Source of the DNA: JBCCCJ01 sp039029315
GTDB lineage: Bacteria; Bacteroidota; Bacteroidia; J057
Direction of reading: 5' to 3'
Length of the DNA: 64,000 nucleotides
Assembly (NCBI GenBank): GCA_039029315.1
Contig: JBCCGK010000046.1
Span: 19,656-83,655, forward strand
A program made the translations under genes and the position numbers. Of this stretch, positions 36,350 to 44,986 are shown in pieces. The notes below the pieces were generated by a model. The model saw only the letters and a list, made by a program, of their open reading frames with translations, ran no database searches and was not told the origin of the DNA. How positions within the stretch are numbered: the stretch's first letter is position 1; each line of letters starts with the position of its first letter.

Positions 36350-37543
36350 TCAGCTGATCCTCTCATCTTCCTTCCGAATTCCAAGAAATCGCAGAATTTT
36401 CTGGATCAATCGCTTGAACCAGGAAGATGTTTGAGGCTCATCAAAAACTGATCGAGATTCTGCACTCTTGGGGGGCTTCTCATTGATATGACTTACTGCC
36501 TCAGAAAGGTCAGCCGCAGCCCCGGATTCTTCCTTTTCCTGAATGGGAGCTCCAGGAGCCTTATCATGCCCCATGATCACAAATGGATGATCATAGGTGT
36601 CAAAGCCTTGCGGTGGGTGAAATTCAAAATTTTTGCCTTGATATTGAACTCGGATATAACAGTTCTTGATGGGTTGAGTGCCATTCTTGATCCTGGGATA
36701 GGGAAGAAAACAGGATTCAAAAGGATCAACCCGATCGCCAGTCGAGTTCGTAGGCATGGGCGCAAAGTTGGTAGAAGATCCGCCTTCTCCCATCAAATAG
36801 GTAGCCGTAGACCTGGCATCGAGATAATGAATTCTGAACCAAACCCCTTCTTTGGTATAAATGATGTCCTTAATCATGAGCCCATCTTCCTCAAAGTGCC
36901 AGGGTTTCCCTTTTGGCAAGTGTTCTTGAAAATAGCCGATAATAAATGGACCCTGTGCTGTCGATTCTTTCTCCAAATCTCCCTCCAATACATGATCGAC
37001 GGTTTCCAGTGGATTTTCTTTGGTTTCAATATTATATCTGATTTCTACCCGATATTTCAGATCCCAATCATAATGTTCTCCTTTTGCCCAATGGATATCA
37101 ATAAAGGGAATTAAGACGCGCATGGGTTTGGACAGATCCAACTCCAGTGTTCCTCCTCCATACATGGTATAGGTTACATGATGTTGGTTTTCCTCTCTAT
37201 GTTCGGACCCCTCTCCATGATGGGGCATCCCAATAAAGATTTGTGCATCTACACTCGTGACCTTCTCGGGCGGATTGCACTTGGCGAAATTGAAAATAAA
37301 GTAGAAGCCTGGATCGGCAATATTTGCTTTGTTACAGGAGACTATGGTACCTTTGGTCTTTTTTTTCACCGCTCCCTTATTGTCCCCTGTCTCCTTCCAC
37401 GAAGGATCTTCACAATTAACCTCATCTTCAAATTCATATGTATGACCATCATAGTCGAATTTTTGTTTGCCATCTTCTACGTAAATATTACACTTTAACC
37501 CACCTTCGTGGAATTGAAAATAAAGGCCTGTTGATTCTGCCAT
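36350..37543 (-). CDS. Unknown 397-aa protein
   Basis: An intact 397-codon frame with ATG at 37543 and normal codon use. The N-terminus (MAESTGLYFQFHEGGLKCNIYVEDGK) has no signal peptide. The chain is strand-rich with repeated aromatic/charged alternation, for example FDYDGHTYEFEDEV, GGGTLELDLSKPMRVLIPFIDI, and YDWDLKYRVEIRYNIETK. Cysteines are few and not in pairs. The C-terminal 45 residues (PPKSAESRSVFDEPQTSSWF then KRLIQKILRFLGIRK) form a basic amphipathic helix that could bind membrane. No family is recognised. It is divergent from the hybrid sensor gene. Confidence 0.7.
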   Translation of the reverse strand: MAESTGLYFQFHEGGLKCNIYVEDGKQKFDYDGHTYEFEDEVNCEDPSWKETGDNKGAVKKKTKGTIVSCNKANIADPGFYFIFNFAKCNPPEKVTSVDAQIFIGMPHHGEGSEHREENQHHVTYTMYGGGTLELDLSKPMRVLIPFIDIHWAKGEHYDWDLKYRVEIRYNIETKENPLETVDHVLEGDLEKESTAQGPFIIGYFQEHLPKGKPWHFEEDGLMIKDIIYTKEGVWFRIHYLDARSTATYLMGEGGSSTNFAPMPTNSTGDRVDPFESCFLPYPRIKNGTQPIKNCYIRVQYQGKNFEFHPPQGFDTYDHPFVIMGHDKAPGAPIQEKEESGAAADLSEAVSHINEKPPKSAESRSVFDEPQTSSWFKRLIQKILRFLGIRKEDERIS

Positions 37544-37708
37544 AATGTGTTGTTTTAGGGCTTGAAACGAAATATTCAGATTGTTAATCGGACAATTTTT
37601 TACGAAATTTGGGGGTTGCAGAAAGAACTTTCATTCAAACGTGTAGCTTACATTATCTGTATGCTAACCTAATGAAAAAATTAACACTTGAACAAAATAA
37701 TTTAAAAA

Positions 37709-40700
37709 TTGAGAATATTCCGAAGCTACATTATTGGAATTAGCCTATTATCTTTGGGTTTTGATCTTTTTGCTCAGTCTTTTCTTATTGATAGCTTGAA
37801 TCAACAAGCCTATCTGTCCTACCGAGAGGATGTTGAAGAAGCCAAAACCCTGGCTTATCAGGCTTTGACCCTGGCAGAAAGAGCACAGTTGACACCTCAA
37901 ATCGTAGACAGTTATATCAATCTAGGTCGTTGTTTTCGCCTTAGTAATCAATGGGATTCAGCTTATCAGGCTTTGGAATTGGCAATAAAGCTGGGTAAGG
38001 AGGTGGGGTATAATAAGGGCTTGATACAAGCAACCAATAACCTTGGCATTTGCTATCGTGTACAGGGCAAAACGGAAGAAGCTCATCCCTGGTTCGAACA
38101 AAGCCTGGCAATTGCCCAACAGATTGGAGATCAAAAAGGAGAGGCAAACGCCCTGAACAATTTATTTGTGGTTGCTCAGGAACAGGAAAAATATGATTCT
38201 GCCTTTGTGTATTTAAGTGGCGCGATGCATGTTTATCAGCAAATTGGAGATAGTAGTGGAATTGCCCGAATATATGCGAATCAAGCATTTATGTTTAACC
38301 TGTTAGAACAAAATGATTCGGCGATATTCTATACCTTCAAGGCTTTGCGAATTCAAGACGCCTTGGGCCTGACTTATCAACAAGCAGATAGCTACAATCT
38401 CATAGGAGATTTGTATGCTGAAAAAGGGCAGCACAATGAGGCACTTGAATACTGGGAACAAGCCCTGGAATTGTTTCATGAAATAGGAGATCTCACGGAG
38501 TTAGCCATTACATACAACAATATTGGCTCTGCGCTTGTTCTGCTGAAGAAATATCCTGAAGCAAAACCCTATTTAGAAAAAGGGATTGAGCTTGCTCAGC
38601 AAACAGAAGACCCCTTTATGATTGGCAGTACCCTGGTAAGCCTGTCAGGATGGTTTATAGATCAGGATCGAGAGGTTCACCTTGCAAGAGGAATGCTGGA
38701 GGAAGCAGTAATTTATTTGCAAGAAGCGAATTCAAATAATCTGGCAGATGCCTACAATAGTCTGGGGCGATTGGAAATGCAACAGGGCAAAGCAAATGAA
38801 GCAAAAAAATGGTTTGAGAAAGAATTGGATCTGGCAAGGGAGTCAGAAGACCTCCAGAACCAATCCATCGCGTTGTACAATTTGGTAACAGTATATGAAT
38901 CGCAGGGAAAATCCCAAGAAGCACTTGGCACCCTCTGGCAATATCAGGATGTAAAGGATAGCTTGTTACGAATCGAGACGGAGGAGAGTTTTAATCAGGA
39001 ACGTGTAAAATATGAAACGGAGAAAAAGGAAAAAGAGAATCTCCAACTCCAATACGATCTCAGCCAGTCTGAATTAGCTACTGCTGAGCAAAAAGCGCTG
39101 CGCAACCAAATCATGGGCATTGCAGCCATTGTATTGCTTCTCAGCCTGGGCGGCTTCATTTGGTATCGCTATCGCCAGCGCATCCGCATCAAAGAGCAGA
39201 AGATGGCTTTGGAACAGGAGCGTGCCCGCAAGGAACAAGAACGCAAAGAAGCCGAAAAACTACGGGAACTGGATGCCATGAAAACCCGTTTTTTTACCAA
39301 TATCTCTCATGAATTCCGTACACCGCTGACCTTGATTCTGGGACAAAATGAGCAACTTCAGTCAGCCATCGATGATCAGAGGCTTCAGAATCGTCTGGAT
39401 ATGGTTGGGCGAAATGGGCACCGCTTGCTGGATCTGGTCAATCAGGTGTTGGATGTCGCCAAGATCGAAGCAGGAGGCATGGAACTGGAAAGAAGTCGAC
39501 TGGATGCCATTCCTTTCCTGAAACACATGCTCTATTCTTTTGAGTCAATGGCAGAGGAAAAAGAGATCGATCTGATCTTTGAAAGCAACTTGCAGGATCT
39601 AGACACTGCCTTTGATCATAAAAAGATCGAACGGGTGATCTTCAATCTGCTCTCCAATGCGATGAAATTCACCCCTGCTGGCGGAAGCGTCCGCATGCAA
39701 GTGCAAGAAAAGGCTAAGCAATTACACATCGCCATCACAGACTCAGGCGTCGGCATCAAAGCCAACCAGCTTCCCTATATTTTTGATCGTTTTTATCAGG
39801 CAGACAGCAGTGACAATCAGCCCCAGCCCGGAACAGGAATTGGTCTGTCTCTGGTGAAAGAGCTGGTAGAGCTGCACGGAGGAAATATCTCCGTGGACAG
39901 CGAATTGAATCAGGGAACGACCTTCCGGATTGCTTTGCCGATTCCAGAGAACCTATCGGATTATGAGGCAGCTGTTCCAGAGAATCACTTGAATCCAGAA
40001 GCCTTGCCTAACAAAACGATTGCGAATACAGAGAATACACCCTACCAGGATAAGAAAACAGAGCACATTCTCCTGATCGAGGACAATCCAGATGTGCGCG
40101 CCTTTGTGAAGGAACAGATCCGCAGCTTTGGCTATCAGGTGTCAGAAGCCAGCGATGGGCAGGAAGGACTGGAAAAAGCCCAGGAAATTATCCCCGATCT
40201 GATCATCTCGGATATCATGATGCCCCGTCTGGATGGCTATGGCGTCGCCAAAGGCCTGAAAGAAGACCAGCGGACCAGCCACATTCCTGTTGTCCTGCTG
40301 ACCTCTAAGGCTTCCGATGAAAGCAAAATCGCCGGCCTGGAACTTGGTATAGACGACTATTTGCTCAAGCCCTTCAATGCCAGAGAACTGGAGATTCGCA
40401 TCAGGAATCTGATTGAGCAGCGCAAGCGATTGCGGGAACGCTTCAGTTCCGCCACCATCATTCGACCCAATGAGGTCAGTGCTGTCTCCATGGACCAGAG
40501 CTTCCTCAAGAAGGTATTGGAAAGCATCGAGAGCAACCTGAGCGATGAGCAATTCAGCGTGGAAGTGTTGGGCAAGCAAGTAGGCTTGAGCGTCAATCAT
40601 CTCAACCGCAAATTGAGTGCTCTGATTGATCAAACCGCAGGGAAGCTGATTCGCTCGATGCGCCTGCAGCGAGCCGCTGATCTGATCAAACAAGAAGCGG

Positions 40701-40816
40701 CCAGCATCTCCGAGATTGCTTATGATACCGGCTTCAGCAGTCCTGCTCACTTCACCCGAAGCTTCAAGCAGCAATTTGGTATGTCCCCGACGGCTTATCA
40801 GAAGTCGGGTGGGTGA
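37709..40816 (+). CDS. Hybrid two-component sensor: TPR sensor, histidine kinase, receiver, AraC output
   Basis: This one-protein signalling system has 1035 aa: a signal sequence (about 1-23), periplasmic TPRs (about 35-420), a coiled coil, one TM (468-486), HisKA with His534 in FTNISHEFRTPL, HATPase (Asn650 in NLLSNAMKF, DSGVGI 678-683, GTGIGLSL), a receiver with phosphoacceptor Asp835 (LIISDIMMP), and an AraC HTH (about 935-1032). By analogy with Bacteroidota hybrid systems it controls transcription of a nearby uptake or export locus, but no adjacent TonB/SusCD genes reveal the target. The start codon is TTG at 37709, directly after an in-frame TAA; an ATG at 37672 is in another frame and joins only if one base of the A5 run is lost. 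Confidence 0.9.
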   Translation: MRIFRSYIIGISLLSLGFDLFAQSFLIDSLNQQAYLSYREDVEEAKTLAYQALTLAERAQLTPQIVDSYINLGRCFRLSNQWDSAYQALELAIKLGKEVGYNKGLIQATNNLGICYRVQGKTEEAHPWFEQSLAIAQQIGDQKGEANALNNLFVVAQEQEKYDSAFVYLSGAMHVYQQIGDSSGIARIYANQAFMFNLLEQNDSAIFYTFKALRIQDALGLTYQQADSYNLIGDLYAEKGQHNEALEYWEQALELFHEIGDLTELAITYNNIGSALVLLKKYPEAKPYLEKGIELAQQTEDPFMIGSTLVSLSGWFIDQDREVHLARGMLEEAVIYLQEANSNNLADAYNSLGRLEMQQGKANEAKKWFEKELDLARESEDLQNQSIALYNLVTVYESQGKSQEALGTLWQYQDVKDSLLRIETEESFNQERVKYETEKKEKENLQLQYDLSQSELATAEQKALRNQIMGIAAIVLLLSLGGFIWYRYRQRIRIKEQKMALEQERARKEQERKEAEKLRELDAMKTRFFTNISHEFRTPLTLILGQNEQLQSAIDDQRLQNRLDMVGRNGHRLLDLVNQVLDVAKIEAGGMELERSRLDAIPFLKHMLYSFESMAEEKEIDLIFESNLQDLDTAFDHKKIERVIFNLLSNAMKFTPAGGSVRMQVQEKAKQLHIAITDSGVGIKANQLPYIFDRFYQADSSDNQPQPGTGIGLSLVKELVELHGGNISVDSELNQGTTFRIALPIPENLSDYEAAVPENHLNPEALPNKTIANTENTPYQDKKTEHILLIEDNPDVRAFVKEQIRSFGYQVSEASDGQEGLEKAQEIIPDLIISDIMMPRLDGYGVAKGLKEDQRTSHIPVVLLTSKASDESKIAGLELGIDDYLLKPFNARELEIRIRNLIEQRKRLRERFSSATIIRPNEVSAVSMDQSFLKKVLESIESNLSDEQFSVEVLGKQVGLSVNHLNRKLSALIDQTAGKLIRSMRLQRAADLIKQEAASISEIAYDTGFSSPAHFTRSFKQQFGMSPTAYQKSGG

Positions 40817-41478
40817 TTGGAGATTGATCTTGCTTTTTCATTGCCCCCCCTTTTCGGTCTCGATATATCGGGATCCCCCCTCACGAAGTTGTACTAGCGA
40901 GCGTGTAGCTGCTTTTCACTAGAAAATGGCCTTGCGGGTATCTCCCTCAGGAGGGAGATGGTCCGTGTGACAGAGGAAGGAATATAGAAAGCCTTTCAAA
41001 GGGCGCGGCTTGCCTGAGAGAGGTCCCAGCATTATAGCCCGCTCCCCTGGCACGGTGGAAACAGAGGGAAGTATCTAGCAAGAAAAATGAGTAGTGGTTC
41101 AACTGTAATGCTAATCTTCCGATAGAATATTTGTAGAGATGATCGGCAGACCATCTCTCGCTTTGCCTATCGTAGCTAGGAAGGCATTCTCTTCGATAAC
41201 GTCCCACCTAGCAATGGTCTGCCGATCATTGCTACGTACCATGACAGCCTTACATGTGTTGCACTACCGAAAAATGAAATAATCCCGACTGATCAGAAAA
41301 TCCTTTAATCAGGCACTTCCCGCATTAGTTTTTCCCCAAAAACCCCCTCATACACCCAAAAAGTGAAAATTAACAAGCATAGGGTGAAAAATGTAAAGCC
41401 TTTCCTGCCCCTGAAAGAGAGCTTTGTAATCGTTGGAAGGAACCAACAAACTGTTTCACAACAAAACCCTTATCACAG
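40817..41478. other. 662-bp intergenic region with repeats, no supported gene
   Basis: It separates the hybrid sensor from the LytTR gene. It holds a CCCTC/GAGGG hairpin near 40942-40961 (ATCTCCCT-cagg-AGGGAGAT), the paired hairpins at 41135-41233, and a CCCCCTCATACAC sequence (41343-41355) 123 bp before the LytTR start. Frames of up to 86 codons exist but are low in coding character. Confidence 0.55.
41135..41233. repeat. Paired hairpins with mutually complementary loops
   Basis: Hairpin one: AGAGATG (41135-41141), loop ATCGGCAGAC (41142-41151), CATCTCT (41152-41158). Hairpin two: AGCAATG (41210-41216), loop GTCTGCCGAT (41217-41226), CATTGCT (41227-41233). The two 10-nt loops are exact reverse complements, so the outer 16 bases (ATGATCGGCAGACCAT) also form one long inverted repeat. 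GCTAGG (41174) and CCTAGC (41207) pair between them. Confidence 0.65.
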
Positions 41479-42192
41479 ATGCAAAGCTATAACATTCTCA
41501 TTGTCGAAGACGAGATTCTGGTCGCTGAATTGATCCAAAGATATCTGCTAAAAAAAGGATATAAAGTAGCAGGTGTGGCCACTACTTATGAGGAAGCGGA
41601 ACATCTGTATGCGCAGACAAATCCAGATTTGGTCTTGATCAATATGCACTTGTCAGGTTCATGGAATGGAATCGAGTTTGCTTCTTTCCTGAAAGAACAG
41701 CAACATCCTGTACCTTTCATTTTCATGGCCTCCCAACTCGATTCGGACAGCCTAAATCTTGCCAAAAAGACCTTCCCGGCTGCTTATTTGGCCAAGCCTA
41801 TCAACAAGGAGAATTTATATGCCAATATCGAAATCGCCATGTACAAACATGTCTCCTCCGCCAAAGAGGAAAAAGGCAGCAGCATAAGCGTCAGTGATGG
41901 CAAACATCATATGGAGATCTCCTGCAAGGACATCCTTTTTCTGAAAGCAGATCATATCTATGTGGAGATCCAATTGAAGAGTGGCAGATCCATCTACACC
42001 AGAACCCCACTGTCCAAACTCATCGAGCAACTGCCCACACGCTGTTTTGCCCAAACCCACCGAAGTTATGTGATCAACCTCTGCCAGGTAACAGAATGGA
42101 ATCCCATGAATTTGCACATCCAGGACCAAATCATTCCCATCAGTCGATCTCGGAAAAGGCAGATCCAGGCACGATTGAAGGCGATGGGGTGA
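41479..42192 (+). CDS. LytTR-family response regulator with atypical receiver
   Basis: The 237-aa regulator has an N-terminal receiver fold (YNILIVEDEILVAEL, acidic Glu10-Asp11, conserved Ser85 and Lys106 in YLAKPI) and a C-terminal LytTR DNA-binding domain (about 135-235; ILFLKADHIYVEIQL, RCFAQTHRSYVINL). The phosphoacceptor position in PDLVLINMHLSG is Asn55, not Asp, so classical phosphorylation should be impossible. No kinase gene is adjacent. It may be constitutively active or respond by another route. ATG at 41479. Confidence 0.88.
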   Translation: MQSYNILIVEDEILVAELIQRYLLKKGYKVAGVATTYEEAEHLYAQTNPDLVLINMHLSGSWNGIEFASFLKEQQHPVPFIFMASQLDSDSLNLAKKTFPAAYLAKPINKENLYANIEIAMYKHVSSAKEEKGSSISVSDGKHHMEISCKDILFLKADHIYVEIQLKSGRSIYTRTPLSKLIEQLPTRCFAQTHRSYVINLCQVTEWNPMNLHIQDQIIPISRSRKRQIQARLKAMG

Positions 42193-42292
42193 GAAATGTG
42201 CTTTTGTTATGAAGGATTGAACTTCAGAATAGCTTTTACTTTGAAGAATTATCCATGAAAAGGCTAACTTATTCATCTGAATATGAATCATT

Positions 42293-43246
42293 ATGGCCAC
42301 ATCCCTTGATCAAATCAATCCTAAGTCTAAATCTGCTTATATCTATCAATGGCAGATTTTTCTTTACAATCAAGGCTTTACCATTGTAGGGACAGCCGAT
42401 AGTTTGTGGGGGCAGCACACCTCTACTGCAACCGAGGAATTTCAAAGCAAATATGGACTTGGACATCCCACATATAAGGGAACAGGGGATGTGTATGCTG
42501 ATGCTGCAACGATTCAGCAAGCTCAGAAGCTTGGTTTCGATTTTCCTGTCATTCCCAACCTGGAGATTCCTGCTCAATCTAATTCTGTCCTTGATATATC
42601 GCATTACCAGGGGACAGTTGACTTCCAAAAAGTCTATGAGGCAGGCATTCGTGCAGTTGTCAATAAATGCACGCAGGGAACAGACCCCTATCTCAACGAT
42701 TCTAGCTATAGCACGAACAAAACGCAAGCCCTGAAAGCAGGATTGTTGTGGGGGGCTTACCATTTTGGTGTTAAGTCTACTGATAGTAGCAATGGTGGTA
42801 CAGCGCAAGCCAATTATTTCCTTGACCATGTAGGGAAAGATGGAGACACTGTGTTGGCGCTTGATTGGGAAAATATAGGTAGCAGGATCATGTCAGTGAG
42901 TGAAGTTGTGGATGTTATCAATACCATTTACAACACCACAAATATCTATCCCCTATTGTATACTCGTAAAGACATCATTGTTCGTAGTGGAGCGACTTCC
43001 AGCCAATTGGACATATTGAAACAATGTCCGCTGTGGTTATCTGCTTATCCCTGGTCTCCTCCCGGAACCCTCAAAATGCCTGTCCTACCAAGTGGATGGA
43101 ACTCTTATACCATCTGGCAATTTTCGGATGGAACGCATGGACAAGGTGCAGTACCTGTAAATGGCATCCATGGCCCTTGCGACAGAGACATATTCAATGG
43201 GTCAGAAACTGACTTGACCTCGTTTTGGACTGCGAATCAATATTAA
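42293..43246 (+). CDS. GH25 (Chalaropsis-type) lysozyme with N-terminal peptidoglycan-binding domain
   Basis: The 317-aa protein has a putative peptidoglycan-binding module (about 15-85; YIYQWQIFLYNQGFTIVG, SLWGQHTSTATEEFQSKYGL) followed by a GH25 muramidase domain. Catalytic carboxylates fit Asp101 (LDISHYQG), Asp191 and Glu193 (LALDWEN), with the C-terminal YTIWQFSDGTHG. The enzyme would cleave the MurNAc-GlcNAc bond of peptidoglycan. The N-terminus (MATSLDQINPKSKSAYIYQ) has no signal peptide, so release must rely on another system, on lysis, or on T6SS-like delivery; no such genes are visible. The following gene, 15 bp downstream, encodes a small membrane protein. Confidence 0.88.
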   Translation: MATSLDQINPKSKSAYIYQWQIFLYNQGFTIVGTADSLWGQHTSTATEEFQSKYGLGHPTYKGTGDVYADAATIQQAQKLGFDFPVIPNLEIPAQSNSVLDISHYQGTVDFQKVYEAGIRAVVNKCTQGTDPYLNDSSYSTNKTQALKAGLLWGAYHFGVKSTDSSNGGTAQANYFLDHVGKDGDTVLALDWENIGSRIMSVSEVVDVINTIYNTTNIYPLLYTRKDIIVRSGATSSQLDILKQCPLWLSAYPWSPPGTLKMPVLPSGWNSYTIWQFSDGTHGQGAVPVNGIHGPCDRDIFNGSETDLTSFWTANQY

Positions 43247-43261
43247 GTAGGTGTATTAGAA

Positions 43262-43468
43262 ATGAAATGCGGGGCAACAGGATTAGATAGGGCTTTCATT
43301 GCCTTGATCACCTCTTTTTTGCTAATCGTGATATCCATACTATTTCTTTCTCAGAAGGTAGAGAATTCTCCACATGTGATCCAGGAGAAAGATGTCTTTG
43401 TCCCAAAATCAGACTGTATACTTTCCTGGACAAAAAGACAAGGAGGGCAGTGTCAGAAGAAGCGTTGA
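43262..43468 (+). CDS. Small single-TM membrane protein beside the GH25 lysozyme
   Basis: The 68-aa frame starts with an ATG 15 bp after the lysozyme stop. Residues about 11-30 (AFIALITSFLLIVISILFLS) form a single hydrophobic helix; the tail is polar with Lys/Arg at the end (KRQGGQCQKKR). Its size and position suggest a lysozyme partner (holin-like, anchor or immunity role), but a single-TM protein with this profile cannot be assigned. No family recognised. Confidence 0.55.
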   Translation: MKCGATGLDRAFIALITSFLLIVISILFLSQKVENSPHVIQEKDVFVPKSDCILSWTKRQGGQCQKKR

Positions 43469-43554
43469 CCATTCATCCCCTCCAGCTACCACTCATCACT
43501 TTTTGAGAGCACGGTGCCCTCAGAATCGTATTCTTGCTTAAAATCAAATCCATT

Positions 43555-44964
43555 ATGACAAAGCATTTATTCATTCTTTTTTGCATCATGCCTATTCTCA
43601 GTATGGCCCAAGACATTACTGGTACCTGGAACGGACTCCTGGAAGTCCCCGGAGCAAAACTCAGAGTTGTATTTCATATTGAATCGAATGGAGAAGAATA
43701 TTCCACGAAAATGGACAGCCCTGATCAGGGAGCATTTGGACTGGCTACTGACGAGACTACCTGGGACAATGGCACCCTCACCCTCAAAGCTTCTGCTCTT
43801 GCAATGGTTTATGAAGGCAAATGGGATGAGGAATCAGAAGGATTCACAGGGACATTCAAACAAGGAGGCGGTGCTTTTCCCCTGAGTCTTTCCAGAGAGG
43901 AAGTCAAAAAAGAGGAAGAAGAGCCAAAGCCTAGACCCCAGGACCCCACAGATTTTCCTTACAAACAAGAAGCAGTCAATTTCACAGTGCCACAAGGAGG
44001 GCATACAATGGCGGGCACCCTAACGATTCCCTCAGATGGACAGTTTGAACAAGTCGTGGTATTGATTTCAGGTTCCGGCCCTCAAAACCGAAATGAGGAA
44101 CTACTCAACCACCGTCCCTTTCTAGTCCTGTCAGACCATTTGACCCGACAAGGAATCGCTGTCCTGCGATATGATGACAGAGGGGTAGGGGAGTCTACAG
44201 GAAAATTTGGCACAGCCACCAGTAGAGACTTTGCGAATGATGCATCGGCAGCAGTGGCTTATCTGGCCTCCCGATCAGATATGAATGGCAAAAAAATTGG
44301 ATTAGCCGGACATAGCGAAGGAGGCATGATTGCCCCAATGGTTGCCAGCGAAAACGAACAAGTAGATTTCATTGCCTTATTGGCAGGCCCCGGCATTCCG
44401 ATTCCAGAGTTGATGTTGCTACAAACAGACAAGATTGCAGAGGCAGGCGGAGCATCAGAGGAAGAGCGTGCGACCAATAAGAAGGCGTCAGCTCAGGCAT
44501 TTTCCTTGGTGAAGAAACATCGGACGGCCTCAACAGAAGACTTATCAGAGATTCTAACCAGCTTTTTGGAAGAAGAATTTGCTTCCTTGAGTGAGGAGCA
44601 GAAAAAGGAGATCGGAGACAAAGGCATCTTCATCCAACAGCAAGTCAAAACACTGCTTACGCCCTGGTTTCGCTACTTTCTTACCTTCGAGCCAGATGAC
44701 TATCTCTCCAAGGTGAGCTGTCCCGTTCTGGCTGTCAATGGAGAATTGGATCTACAGGTTACCTCAAAGGAAAACCTGAATGGCATTCAAAAAAGTCTGG
44801 AAAAAGCGAGAAACAGGCAGGTGACCATCCATGAATTCAAGCAACTCAATCATTTGTTTCAAAAGTCTACAACTGGAGCTCCTTCTGAGTATGCAGACAT
44901 CGAAGAAACCTTCAATCCAGAAGCATTGAGTTTCATCTCTGACTGGATTCTCAAGCAGAAATAA
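43555..44964 (+). CDS. Exported alpha/beta-hydrolase
   Basis: The 469-aa protein begins at the ATG at 43555 (MTKHLFILFCIMPILSMAQ, a signal peptide); an upstream TTG only adds seven non-signal residues. An N-terminal lipocalin-like barrel (about 20-120; GTWNGLLEVPGAKLRVVFHI) and a Lys/Glu/Pro-rich linker precede the alpha/beta-hydrolase domain. The nucleophile elbow is GHSEGG, the oxyanion loop lies at LISGSGPQNR, and RYDDRGVGES is typical of dienelactone-hydrolase-like esterases. The acid and histidine fit NGELDLQV and LNHLFQ. It is probably a periplasmic esterase or peptidase. The gene is followed 22 bp later by a kinase gene. Confidence 0.87.
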   Translation: MTKHLFILFCIMPILSMAQDITGTWNGLLEVPGAKLRVVFHIESNGEEYSTKMDSPDQGAFGLATDETTWDNGTLTLKASALAMVYEGKWDEESEGFTGTFKQGGGAFPLSLSREEVKKEEEEPKPRPQDPTDFPYKQEAVNFTVPQGGHTMAGTLTIPSDGQFEQVVVLISGSGPQNRNEELLNHRPFLVLSDHLTRQGIAVLRYDDRGVGESTGKFGTATSRDFANDASAAVAYLASRSDMNGKKIGLAGHSEGGMIAPMVASENEQVDFIALLAGPGIPIPELMLLQTDKIAEAGGASEEERATNKKASAQAFSLVKKHRTASTEDLSEILTSFLEEEFASLSEEQKKEIGDKGIFIQQQVKTLLTPWFRYFLTFEPDDYLSKVSCPVLAVNGELDLQVTSKENLNGIQKSLEKARNRQVTIHEFKQLNHLFQKSTTGAPSEYADIEETFNPEALSFISDWILKQK

Positions 44965-44986
44965 AGAAAAATCCCGTACTTCCCCT

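Noticed and set aside
40947..41207. An 86-codon minus-strand frame
   Set aside because: Its sequence overlaps the hairpin repeat and has a composition unlike coding DNA.
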